NCBI RefSeq assembly: GCF_905475465.1
Contig: NC_062253.1
Span: forward strand, 9,362,001-9,426,000
Length of the DNA stretch: 64,000 bases
Direction of reading: 5' to 3'
From: Pieris napi
Lineage: Eukaryota; Arthropoda; Insecta; Lepidoptera; Pieridae
Part shown: positions 1 to 11,496 of the stretch, piece after piece
How the letters are laid out: every line of letters starts with the position of its first letter
Position numbering within the stretch: position 1 is the first letter of the stretch
Made by a program: the position numbers and the translations under genes
The notes under the pieces: generated by a model
Told to the model about the DNA's origin: nothing
Database searches by the model: none
The model's input: the letters and a program-made list of their open reading frames with translations, nothing else

Positions 1-1485
1 ATTGATGCAAGGAAAACTGTGATTGCACCAGAAATAATCAGCCCAAATACAGTAGATTTGATACTTTTTACATGATAAAATAATAATTGTGTTTAAGTTC
101 TTACAAACCTTGCTAATTATGATGCCCTAAAAGCCCCTTCAATAACACTTAGCTGCCAGTTATCATAGAATACTGAATAGGTATTAGGTAATATTTCTAC
201 CTGTTTCCCGCGCTTTTATTGAACTATTGACAGTAGTAGTAATGTAAACTGACGTTAAACCCCAAACATATATCATTGATTTCCCGCCAAAAATTATGCT
301 TTACATAGACAAGTAAAAGACTCCTTAAAAATAAACCAAGCACAAAAATGTGTCTGCTCTATGACGTTTTTACGAGACATCAATAACAATTTGATATTAT
401 ATAATTGGAGTACAACAAAATCATCAATATAATTGTTGTTATAGTGATTTTTGTAGAGAATGTCCTGTAAAAAGTTGTAATCTACTGATATTTCTTCATA
501 TTGTACTGTATCTTTCAAAAAACAAGTTGATTGCTTTCATTATATTATAAGCATTGTGATGATATTTTTCAAACAGATTTTTTTATATTATTGTGTTATG
601 TACTAAAGTATTGGGATTTAAGAATTGTAGAAGACTGTTAACTTTTCTATATGGTGCAGAGATTATATATTGGAGTTAAATTAATTCTAGCGACCAGTGA
701 CTTTTTATCTAGGGTTGCCAGAGAGATAATATTTTTAAAAGATATCAATTAATATTTTTTTTACAAAGTTATACCTTTGTTATGATTTTGCATTCCATCT
801 CTTTATTTAAATACTATAATATTAGTTAATGCCATTAGGTGGTGGTTATTACATTGTGATTTATTTCATGGTATTTGTATTGTATTCTGTAGCATAGAGA
901 TCTAAAACATGAGATTTTAATTTTTACAATAAATTTTATATTTCGTTAATAGTTATTTTATTAATGTTTAAACCTAATGTGCCTATAAAAATTAATATTT
1001 ACACCAACTAGGGTTGTTGGCCATGACATTGCAACAATTCTATTAACACAAACCGGTTTATAGAGAGTAGAGACACGAGTGTGAGCTACTCGTCAAATAA
1101 CGTCGTACTGCTATTGTCAACAACTCAACAATATAATTTGGACGTTAAAACATTTTAATGCTCTCGTATTAACGCTGTGGGTACATAATTTTTTAGAATA
1201 CAGACTAAAATGTTTCTTCTAGGAACTTCAGTTCAACAGCGAGATGCAACTCCAAAAAAAATCTTGGACTTGTCAAGTATGAGTGGTAAATTTTTGGTAT
1301 ATGTTTACCATATGATATAGTACCTTTCAACTGTCAACGTCAAATTAACAAATTCTCATTCTCAAAACAAAAAGTAAACATTATTCGTAGCCCATAGGCC
1401 GTCCGCACTCCGCCGTAGCTATAAACTAGTAGCTACAGAATAAAGAATTTGAAGTTACAATAAGCTTAAAGCTATTAGGAATGAA
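1..1485. other. Left flank and upstream region of the first zinc-finger gene; no supported gene
   Basis: No gene can be supported here. The first ~75 bases are open on both strands. The plus frame runs to a TGA at 74-76, and the minus frame reads as a hydrophobic stretch (VFGLIISGAITVFLA), so an exon of a gene lying to the left may touch the edge. Neither reading can be decided from so little sequence. The rest is AT-rich intergenic DNA. The 100-300 bases before 1486 presumably hold the promoter of the zinc-finger gene, but I see no convincing core motif. Confidence 0.4.
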
Positions 1486-3680
1486 ATGGATTTTAATGAA
1501 TTATGTCGCGCTTGCCTACTAACAATTGATGGCTCAAATAAAATTATCTTGTTTAAAGATGTTTCAGCTTATACTTATTGGTTTTGCACTTCAATCCAGG
1601 TAAAATGAAATAATAAACAAAGCGTAATTTTATTGTATTATAATATATTGTGTTTAGATTTTAGAAACTGAAGATTTACCAAAAATGTTATGCTCTTCGT
1701 GCTACGATTTGTTATCAAAATTTGCCGCATTCAAACAAAAATGTATCGATACACAGCAATATTTGTTAAATTTAAAGTGTCATATTAAGAAAGAAACCGA
1801 ATGTTCAATATTTTACAAAACCAGAGAGAAAAAAAATTCAGATGATATTTCAACATTGAGTATTGGTGGATCAAAGCATGTAATTCAAAGCGAGATAAAG
1901 CTGGAACCCAGTTTTGAAGAAATTGGTAAGTGGATTATTTTGGGCAATTATTTTTGTCAAATTATGTGTATATTAAAAAAACATACAAAACACAGTCTAT
2001 CAGAGCATACTTAAAATATGTTTTAGTCATTAAGGTAGTGGAATTCTAAAGAAAACATTAGAATATTATTAATTAATAATAATAATTTAATATTGACTAA
2101 ATATTGTCAGTTGACAATTCTTATGTTAATGTTTCAGAAGGCACTTATAGTATTGATGCTACGGAAAAGCAAAATTTTAAAAATGACATGCCACATACAG
2201 AGAAGTATTACCTAGTAAAGCCTTTGATATCCTTACACATAAGTTTCATAATAAAGTAATGCTTTTTAATTATTTTTAGGATTCACAGTACAAAGAAAAT
2301 GGATTTTTTCTGTGATGTGTGCAAAAAGGTTTATACGAACAGGAAGACCTTCAATAATCACAAAAAGATTCATGTAAGTAATAAATATTTGAACTCAATT
2401 CTTTTTATTCATAAACATACAAGACTCAATATCTATTGAATGTTTTGTCTGTCAATCACTAAGTCTGTTTTAATATATAAATGTGACATATACACACATA
2501 CAATTTTCCAATATTTTTGTTTTTAAAATTGTGTGACCAAATCAGGTCTAATGTAATCCAGAATTACTTCCAAACACAACTTATCAGGAACAATCTAAAA
2601 AAAGGGGACCACATTTGTGCTAACTCCAATTTTATTACACAAGCTTAGTCCGTGGGTTTTTATAGTATATGAAGAAATATACTGAGTTTATTTACAAGAA
2701 ATAATTTTAGATTTCAAAAACTTAGTGTTGCAGTTTTAAATTTAAGGAGAAATTAAATATTGTTTCAGGAGAACAGATTATGCATTCCCTGTAATAAATC
2801 ATTTAAATCACAGCCTGCATTTTATCAACATAACAAATTGAAGCACTCACAGTGGACTTTCAAAGACACAAAGTGCAAGAAATGTGGAAAAGTGTTCAAA
2901 ACTGTTAAAACACTACACTTACACATGAAGACAAAACATAGTGAAACCAACAAGTACATTTGTGATGTCTGTGGTAAAATTAGCAATTCCAGAGGAAATT
3001 TAAAGGTATATGTATATTAATATTGTTATAAATTAATAAAAGTAAATTTAAAGTTAACTAAACTTAAGACGAAAACTACTGAAACAATTTCAATGGAAGT
3101 TATACATACAAAATAAGATATCTGAAACAAATACTTAAACAATATTTTTTTATAAAAAAAAGTTGAAGAGATTTGAAAAAAAAAGCAATTTCAATTTTAA
3201 AATTATTTGTTTTAGCTTCACATTGACCGACATATTGATAATAAAGATTACACTTATAACTGTGAACAATGCAACAAACAGTTTAAATCTAAAGTAGCAC
3301 TACAAGGCCATTTCTATCGATCACACACTGGCAAACAATACATTTGTCATTATTGCAATTTCTCCTACAAATACAGAGATAACTTAATCAAGCATTTATT
3401 AACCCACGAAGGAAAGAAATTGCACAAATGTACTCTTTGTAATAAGTCATTTTCAACACGCTCGTATTATATAGAACATCAGAGATTGCACTCCGGAGAG
3501 AGACCGTTCAGCTGTTTGTACTGCTCAAAGAATTTTGTATCTAAACGTCGCTTGAATGACCATCACATGATACATACAGGGGAGAGAAAACACAAATGTA
3601 CGATTTGTGAACAGAGCTTTACACAAAAGGGTAGTGTAAAGAGGCATATGAAGATACATAATAAAGTACAGCCTGTTTGA
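1486..3680 (+). CDS. ZAD-domain C2H2 zinc-finger protein (nine fingers)
   Basis: Probable sequence-specific DNA-binding nuclear regulator. I read six exons: 1486-1599, 1658-1925, 2138-2204, 2280-2373, 2769-3005 and 3216-3680, joined in frame by GT-AG introns to give about 414 residues. The N-terminus is a zinc-finger-associated domain (ZAD): the first cysteine pair is CRAC near residues 7-10 and the second is CSSC near 50-53, split by intron 1. ZADs mediate dimerisation in arthropods. An acidic/lysine linker follows, then nine C2H2 fingers from about residue 150 to the end, with TGERP/TGERK-type linkers only in the last ones. Finger 4 is split by intron 5. The donor of exon 3 (GTATTA) is weak, but it is the only one that keeps the frame. 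The start is the second of two nearby ATGs; the first (1481) stops early. Target and orthologue are unknown; ZAD families expand lineage-specifically. Confidence 0.9.
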
Positions 3681-5105
3681 GAAGATGGTCTATAGTTCCT
3701 AAATGGTTTATATTTTGGCGCTATTTAATTCATATAACATGAAAATATTTAACCAAAGACAAGAGTACTATACCCAGAACAATAATAAGCAACTACAACC
3801 CTTAATACCCTTTCTTTGAATCATCAAGCAGGATAGAGGCAGATGAACTACTATAACTTAGTCAATAGAGATTAATATATGAGTTGAAATATTGTATAAA
3901 ATGTTTTCGTTTTTTTATGTTAATTAAAATTCATACACATGTTTTTCGCTGTCTGATTTTTTTTTAAATTAATAAAACACTGCATTTGATCATTTATTAT
4001 AATGCCTTGCTCAGAATTGCTAATCAATATACAAATTACTATAGGTAGTTTTTTTTATGGACGTAATTTTAAAACTTGTACGCCGTAGGAAAACATCGTA
4101 AAGCATTTCTTAGTACTAATCATAAGGGTACTTACATAAAGCGTTCTGTGTATGCTACAGAACACTAATCAAGACCATGATAATACATAAATTATCAGAA
4201 TACACAAATAAGAGGTCAAGTTTTGACCTCAAATAATTTGGAAATTTATGGTGATACACCATAATTTTTTTGCAATAATATCCTCCAAATGTTTTATCTC
4301 CTTTATACATTTGTAAAATATATGTTATAAAGACCAAATATGTAATAGCAATTCGAGTTATTTGTGAAATAAGGGGTTTGGTTACTTAGACGCTTATTAG
4401 GTCCGTTGTGCGTATAGTGAAATAATGGGATAAATTAACCAAAAAATAATGCATATTGATTTGACTCATTTAATCATATCATTTACAAAATTTACACCTT
4501 AATATACAACAACACGCTTCATATATATTATTACCACAATCTCTTCAGACGCGCTCTTCATTTCTGAAGGTCGTATTAGACGCACAACTTTCTCCACTCT
4601 ACCCTGTCTTTGGCAAGCTTCTGCGCATGCGTGATAAAACCTGTAAGGTTTTTTACTTGATCGGTCCAGCGAATATGGGATCGACCTCAAATCTGGTGCC
4701 CTCCACTCTGCCAGTCACGATAACCTTTCTTTTTTTTTCTGGATCTGTGTTGCATGTCAAAAAAACTCAGGATCTGTTGGTGTTGATAGATAATTTATTA
4801 ACTGTAACCGTCTTAATATGGACATGTTTGTATCTTTAGCTATCGCTATAGCACATTTCCAAAGAATCTATTTTCCTTCTTTCAGATATTTCAGACTATC
4901 CAGGATCCAGCGCCATAAAGGAAAATCGGAAATACCGTCCCAACCAATTTTTCTTTGTTTTTAACCACAATAAAAGTTACATAAAAAATTCGACTTTCAA
5001 CTTTCATTTTTGTCATACATTTTGAAAACTGGAGGTTTGTTTGTCGTAGAAATGATAATACTTTTTGATTTAAAACAAATATATATATTTTTTTTATCAA
5101 TGTAA
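3681..5105. other. Region between two convergent zinc-finger genes
   Basis: This stretch holds the 3' UTRs of the two tail-to-tail zinc-finger genes and AT-rich spacer. Short open frames around 4500-4840 have no recognisable domain, and I treat them as chance. No RNA gene was seen. Confidence 0.5.
3971..3976 (+). terminator. Polyadenylation signal AATAAA of the plus-strand zinc-finger gene
   Basis: Canonical AATAAA about 290 bases after the stop codon at 3678-3680, in AT-rich sequence. It is the first good signal downstream; usage is inferred. Confidence 0.5.
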
Positions 5106-8100
5106 TCACAAATATGGATAACCCATTTGCGGTGAACTGACGATCGGTATCTCCCTGATCAAATCAGGTTTACTATGTCCCTTCATATGCCGGTTCAACG
5201 CACATTTTTGTATGAACGCCTGATTGCATAGTTGACATTTGTGGGGTTTCTCGCCGGTATGGATCATTCTGTGATTGCGTAAGTCTTTTCGTGCCATGAA
5301 CTTTTTAGGGCATATATCGCAGGCGTACGGACGTTCACCTAAAATTTTAATATTTTACAATGTCATATCGTGATAACCTCGTATGTCCAGAGAACCAAAC
5401 ATTATAGGAAACGAAAAATGTTTCATTTCATCAATGTTCATTAAAATATTATGTGCCACAGTTTTAGATGGTAAAAATTGTTGTTTTTATTAAATAAGTC
5501 CTTACTTCATTAGATTATACCAGTTAAATGACATAAGAGTCTAAGAATAAAAAATAAAATGGTTTCCTCACGATGTTTTCCCTTAACCGTACGAGCCAGT
5601 GTTACATAGAAAGAAAATCCATTGGGGCACTGCCGGGGATCGAACCTACGACCCCAGGGATGAAAGTCGCACTGAGAAGCCACTAGGCCAACACTGTTGA
5701 ATTTGTCTACAACTAGGTATTAAATATACTACTCTCAGCACATGGCCAGATTTTTATGAACCTAATAATTAGTGAAATGTAATAAAAGTATAGGAATGTA
5801 AACGCAAAGCGAAAGTGGCCACAGATAAGAAAAAAATACCATAGACTATAGAAATTGCATTGCTAAAGAGGTGGCTATCAATTCGATTTGTAATTTTTAA
5901 AAATAAATATTAAAACAGAATACAAATCCAATTGAACTTTGATATTCTGTGTAACGTCATTTACAATATGACGTTCGTAATTCAAATAATAGGAAAAAGA
6001 TACCTGTATGAGTCCTCATATGTATTGACAGAAAACTTCTACTTTTAAACGTCTTATCGCACATGTGACAAGAGAACGGCTTCTCAGCGGAATGTGACCG
6101 CATGTGTTTAACTAAATCTGCCTGAAATTTAATATACTGTTAAGGGAGCGTTCAAGTATTACGTCACGCAATTTTTGAAGATTATTCCCCCCCCCCCGTG
6201 TAACGCGCCGTAACACCCGTTTTTCTGTACCCAAGTACAGTACTGACTCTTTATACCTAAAAGTTACCATTATGTGGTGTAAAGTACTGGAATGTCGAAA
6301 ATAATATTAACAATAACGCGTAATTCAATCCCCGCCCCGCATCGTAACGTTTTACATAAAGACCCCCCCCCCTCCAAAATTCGTTACGTAATACTTGACC
6401 GCTCCCTAATATATATCAGCAATATCAGTGTTAAAATGTAAGTATAAATTACCTTAATATAAAATCTCATATCACAAGCGGAACAGGCGTAATTCTTGAT
6501 CCCGGAATGTCTCACAAGGTGGGTCTTAAGGTTCCCGGGCTGAGCAAACTGCTTCCCACATTCACCACAACTGTACTTTTTCTCGTTGTTATGTGTGTCT
6601 ATGTGCATCTATATGAGGAAATGTATGTAAATGGCTTGGTTTTATAGAAATAGGGTTACAATTTGGATTATTTTTTACTCAAATACAACATAAAAACATT
6701 TAATCCCCCCCTAAGAAGGAAAATTCCTTTGTAGCTTCGTCGCTTTCTGTCAAAACTTTCAAGTTAAACCTTTTTAAAATGAGGCAAAATGTTAGTGATT
6801 TTTTTAAGCTATTGCATAGATTTTATCGCGGGCTTTAAGCGCGGCGACCGAATCAAGAAATTCTGTAACGAAAATAAATAAATACAATGACGTAATATTC
6901 GGGCGGCTAATACGCGTAAGAGCGGGACAGAACGCATACTGTGTCTCACATCGGCCTGACGTGATCGGTGACGTAGCGCAGGTCCGTTAGAGTGGCACAG
7001 AACGCATACCGCGTATTCACATCTCTCTGACGAAATCGGTGACGTAGCGTAAGCGCGGCCGGTGCAGCCGGTACGCGTTAGAGTGAGACAGACTATAGGA
7101 ATGTTAGTTTGAGTCTGGTTGAAAAAACTTGAATTAATATTCAAGAAAAAAAAATACTGCATGCAAAAAAATCGCATAAGTTGATAAAAAAAATGCTATG
7201 CAATAGCTTTACCGCGACAGTCCCCGAGTGCCACACGTTTTTTTTTTAAATTTTAATCTTTATACTTTTTTTATGTTATTAACATATAATCACATATTTG
7301 ATTAGAGTACCTTTAAGTTATACGCCTGCACAAACTTAGCATCGCACATATGGCACTCGTGTTTCTTAACACCTGCATGTATTAGTTCGTGGTTCTTCAA
7401 AACATTGAGATATGCAAAACTCTTGCCGCAAGATAGGCATTGGTATTTTCGTACTGCGCTGTGAATGCGAATATGGCTACTCAGACTTCGTAGTGAGAGA
7501 AACGTCTTGTCACAATGCTTGCATTTTATATCTGGCTGGAAGATGAAAATTCTTTATTATTATTCCCTTTCCAGTCGTTTAAAGTATTTAGTCTATCGAT
7601 CTTCAGTAAATTCCACAAATAAACAATAGACAAACGACTCGGACCGCCATTTTTTTGTCACTGAAAATAGTTAATATCCAAGATGTGATGTGCTTTATAT
7701 ATACATGTCTAGTTGTGTGCCTAATTATGATTTTTTTTAGATAAAAAATATATGTAGACAAGACGAGATGGTCTATAGTTAAGCCTGGCAAAGGCGAATA
7801 ATAAAATAAAACACTAGCTCAAAATAGAAATATCTAGGTTGTAACTTATAGCATATAGTCATTAGTTTAAAAAGAATTAGAAGGAACAGAGTCCATTACA
7901 GCAGAAAAAATTAGCCCACTAAAGTGTCTAAGAGCCCCCCGGGGTTGGTCTAGGCCATTTAGCACAAGTCTAAGAACTTAGCTACAGCGCACTTAATACA
8001 TGTTTTGAGTTTATAAATTTATTTATACACATAGAGATAAATCATATTTGAATACAAAATATCTATTTAGAATGTTAATACACACAGCCGACAGATACTA

Positions 8101-9997
8101 AAACAACTGAAAAATGTTATACCTGTTTTCCGAAATGTCCTCTCATGTGTGCCTCAAAGTTTTCATACTTTTGGAAACTTTTGCCACACTTGACGCACTT
8201 CATACGCTCGGAGCGGCGTTGGGCCACACCCGGTTCTTTTGGCGGTCGCCCTGGACCCCTTCGCCTGCGACGGGCGAGTATTTGACTGTAAAATAAAGTT
8301 GTTTTATTTTATTAATTATTTGACCAAAATAATAAAATAAGTCATAGGAAACAAACAAAATAAATTAAGTCATTTGCATTGCAAACAGTTTAAAAAAGAA
8401 GTAGCATTTAATAAAAAAAAATATTTTAGACCCGTGCAGACAATGTATAATGCCTCTGTAATAAAATTAATAAAAAAAAAATTATATACTTTTGACTTTT
8501 TCATAATAAGTATGAAGACAATTACTGTCAATTTATAAAGATGTCACAAAAAAGATAACTGAGCACTGCAGCAACTTCAAATCCCATGACGGTTCTCTTT
8601 CTGCACAATTTATTAATTCATAATTTTTGTAGTTTTTAACTACAAGGCAGCAAGATGTAAGTAGTTGGCACAAGTTTTAACCATCATCTCTGAGATAATA
8701 TGCTGAAAACTATCCCCTAAGACAAAAACATTTTGTGCCAAGATTGATCCATAGGAGTAATTCTAGAAATTAGATTTTTTTTTTTATAGAATAGGGGGCA
8801 AACAGGCAGGAGGCTCACCTGATGTTAAGTGATAGAAAAGTTACATTTGAAATTGTACTTTGTTCTTTAAAAGTGAATCTTTAAATTTAATGATTTAAAT
8901 GCGAATTACTACTACACATAATCTGAAGGCAGTATACCTTATTAGACTAGCTGGGTCATATGGTTTGTCACTACTATTTTGTGTCATATTTTCTGTTGTA
9001 TTTTCTAATACATCATCACTTGTTTCTGTAATATTCACATCTAAGAAACTGTTTTCATTGTTCTCTGTAAGGTGAGATTCGGGTTTGACCTGAAATTCAC
9101 AAGAAAATGATTCATGACATGTTTATGAATTCCTGGTATTAATTTTTTTATCATCACAAGTAATTTTTTTTAAATACTATCTATATTTTAATATTTTTGC
9201 TTATTTTAAATTTGATTTTCAAGTAGGTACATACTATTAAAACTTGCTTAGCAGTTAAACCACTGAGACAAAATAAACAAACTACAGTCAAATCCATTGT
9301 CATCAGACAATATCATCAAGATTAAGCATAATAATATTATAAAAAATAATATTTATTTTTACATTATTAACAGAGAAGACTTACTTACTGTATTTTTGTC
9401 ACAAATTACTGGACTAATAGAAAAAAAAATTTCACTATAGTATCCCTGAGAAAATAAATGTCTAGCCATGCAAACAAGATAGGGCTTTAGTTTGTCAAAT
9501 AAATGTAATAAATTCATGTTTATATACAATATAAAGTTTCATTAAAACACTACATAATTGGAGAGTAATATATGTAAAGGTGAGTTAAAGATTTATTGGA
9601 GTAATGGTATCCGACTTTTAATAACTCTTTTACCTGTAACTTCCATTGTTGTTTCAATATTACATTTGATCTCACAACCACTTGCTTGAAGTTATAGAGC
9701 TTGTTTAGAAGATCTAGACACTTTTGACAGATTAACTTAGGCATACAATCACTATCAGAAATCTGGAAACCAATCAAAAATAATTTACTCAATAGTTATT
9801 CATTAGACCTAAAACCAATTATCTAATTTTTTTATATAACAATCTTAATAATTCTATAAATCATATTTTACATTTACCTCAACAGATGTGCAATATTTAA
9901 ATATTCCTGATGTAGAAACAGTAAATATATCGCTTAATGGACCAGCGTCAGATAAACAAGCCCGACATATTTTCTTAAAATCTAGCATATGCGACAT
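5106..9997 (-). CDS. ZAD-domain C2H2 zinc-finger protein (nine fingers)
   Basis: Second probable DNA-binding regulator of the ZAD class. Eight exons on the minus strand: 9997-9878, 9762-9634, 9089-8938, 8285-8123, 7535-7311, 6608-6453, 6121-6004 and 5338-5106. All phases agree, giving about 431 residues. The ZAD cysteines are CRAC near residues 11-14 and CQKC near 52-55. Exon 3 encodes an acidic, Asn/Ser-rich linker. Exon 4 opens with a basic, AT-hook-like run (RRRRGPGRPPK) just before finger 1. Nine C2H2 fingers follow, several split by introns, and the last two have TGERP and TGEKP linkers. The short tail after finger 9 contains no known motif. The gene is convergent with the ZAD gene at 1486-3680 and shares its finger number and architecture, so the pair may be an old duplication, although the exon layouts differ. 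Introns carry a SINE, a LINE end and a MITE. The DNA target is unknown. Confidence 0.92.
5566..5699 (-). repeat. tRNA-derived SINE (family 1), in the last intron of the minus-strand zinc-finger gene
   Basis: Read on the minus strand this has an A-box-like region (GGCCTAGTGGCTT) and a B box (GGTTCGATCCC), then the body shared with copies at 41097, 54820, 57295 and 60708. These are RNA polymerase III promoter elements inherited from a tRNA. The copy lacks the 3' tail. Confidence 0.75.
6144..6406. mobile_element. PIF/Harbinger-like MITE (263 bp) with TAA target duplication
   Basis: The ends are inverted repeats (GGGAGCGTTCAAGTATTACG at left, its near complement at right) flanked by TAA at 6141-6143 and 6407-6409. 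It has no coding capacity and contains C-rich runs near both ends. It makes up most of the 331-bp intron between exons 6 and 7 of the zinc-finger gene. The 3-bp TWA duplication suggests the PIF/Harbinger group; this is an inference from the ends. Confidence 0.75.
8772..8832 (-). repeat. Short 3'-end fragment of a CR1/Jockey-like LINE
   Basis: The minus strand reads the same terminal sequence (TCAGGTGAGCCTCCTGCC, then an A-rich tail) as the LINE remnant at 19900-20475. It is a 5'-truncated insertion in a zinc-finger intron. Confidence 0.6.
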
Positions 9998-11496
9998 TTT
10001 TATGCAGTTTCAAAACATTTTAACAATTATTATAAATAAATAGGGATTAAGTCTTAAGATAGTCACAAAAACTATTGTAGTCAATTTGTTTTTGTTTTCC
10101 TTGATGATTTTGATTTTTTACTTTTCTTCTATTCCCTTTCGACGTTGACACTTGACATATTATCAAGAAATTAAACGTCAAACAGAATGAACAATGACCC
10201 TATGAAGTATATATCAAAAGTTAAAACTATTGCCATAATATTAAAAAAAAGTACATATCACAGAGTACCTATATAAAAAAAGGGTCCGTGACCCGTGCAC
10301 TTATGTACGCGCGTAAGAAGATATACTTCTTTGGCTTTCTTTATTTTTTTAAATATTAAATTTTTAACGTTAATAATATTTAATAATTAGTATATTATTC
10401 AATTATTAATTAATATTAATAATTATTATTATATTATTCATTCAATTTAATGGTATAATGGTATGGTTTTTACATTTTTTTTTAATATTATGGCAGTAAA
10501 TAAATATTTAAATATCATTCATTGAACATTCACAAACTCATTTTCAGTTCAGTCCACCTTGTTTTGTTTTTGTTTTAAAAAGTAATAAGTATTCCTTAAA
10601 AACATACACATAAGCTTAAAATAAAATATATATGAATAAGATTTTTTTAAATACTTATAATATCTATAAAAGTTCGACTATGAACAGCTATGGTTTAAAT
10701 TCTAAATATGAAATTTAATAATGTTCTATTCAAGTAACTTAGGTTAACAACAAGTCTTGGTGACAATAAACTGCAATTAAGTGATAAGATATTGATAATA
10801 TAACTAGGTATCAATGGGCATATTAGGGCTAAGGATAAGTGGCTATAGGATAATTGATAACTTTTATTAAGAGCATTTCAATAAGGTTAAATTAATACAA
10901 TATTATGTAAGTTTGTTAGTATATAGACCAAGGCTTTTCTAATCTTATTAATAAAGCGCCAGTTTTACATTTTAGCAAAAAAACTTGTTAGGCCAGTTTA
11001 AAAATGCGCCACCTACCTATATTTATTATGAACTTAGCATAGAACTTATATTCATGTGTTTGCTTCGTCTGCTAACAACTGTTATACTTTTCTGACATAT
11101 AATTATAACTCTTAGTGCTTAAACATAAAGGTGAAATTGATAAAACGCTACTTCCCCATAACATTGGCTGTATGCGTCATTTCAATGCTTCACAATTATT
11201 CACATCAGTCGTGGTGGCATTATTATTCATGCACGACGTTCCTTTACATAGTTTTTATTTTGAACTTTAAGGTACGAAGACATCCCGAAGCTTTTTAAGC
11301 TTAATACAAGTGCTTAAAATGTATATATAATCCATATAAAACACCGAACGGTGGAGTGTTTGTAAATATTAACTATTTTATTGAAGTTGATAACAATCCA
11401 TTCTGATAACAACTGAATACGTGGGGACGTACACTATCCTGCCAGTGGTTACAAAGTAACGCTTGTAAATAGCCGTGTTTTAGAATTATACGAAAG
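9998..11496. other. Divergent intergenic region between a ZAD gene and the GALK2-like gene
   Basis: The flanking genes point away from each other, so both promoters should lie here. I see no firm core-promoter motif. Positions 10283-10340 hold a fragment of the palindromic repeat family also found at 16684 and 60350. The section from 10340 to 10500 is extremely AT-rich. Confidence 0.5.

Noticed and set aside
4499..4839. Overlapping open frames on both strands between the zinc-finger genes
   Set aside because: No recognisable domain, overlapping frames on opposite strands and no splice signals; likely chance or repeat-derived.
6809..7177. 122-codon minus-strand frame between zinc-finger exons
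   Set aside because: It lies in an intron, starts with low-complexity hydrophobic sequence, and contains a direct repeat of a GGTGACGTAGCG-type word rather than a protein domain.
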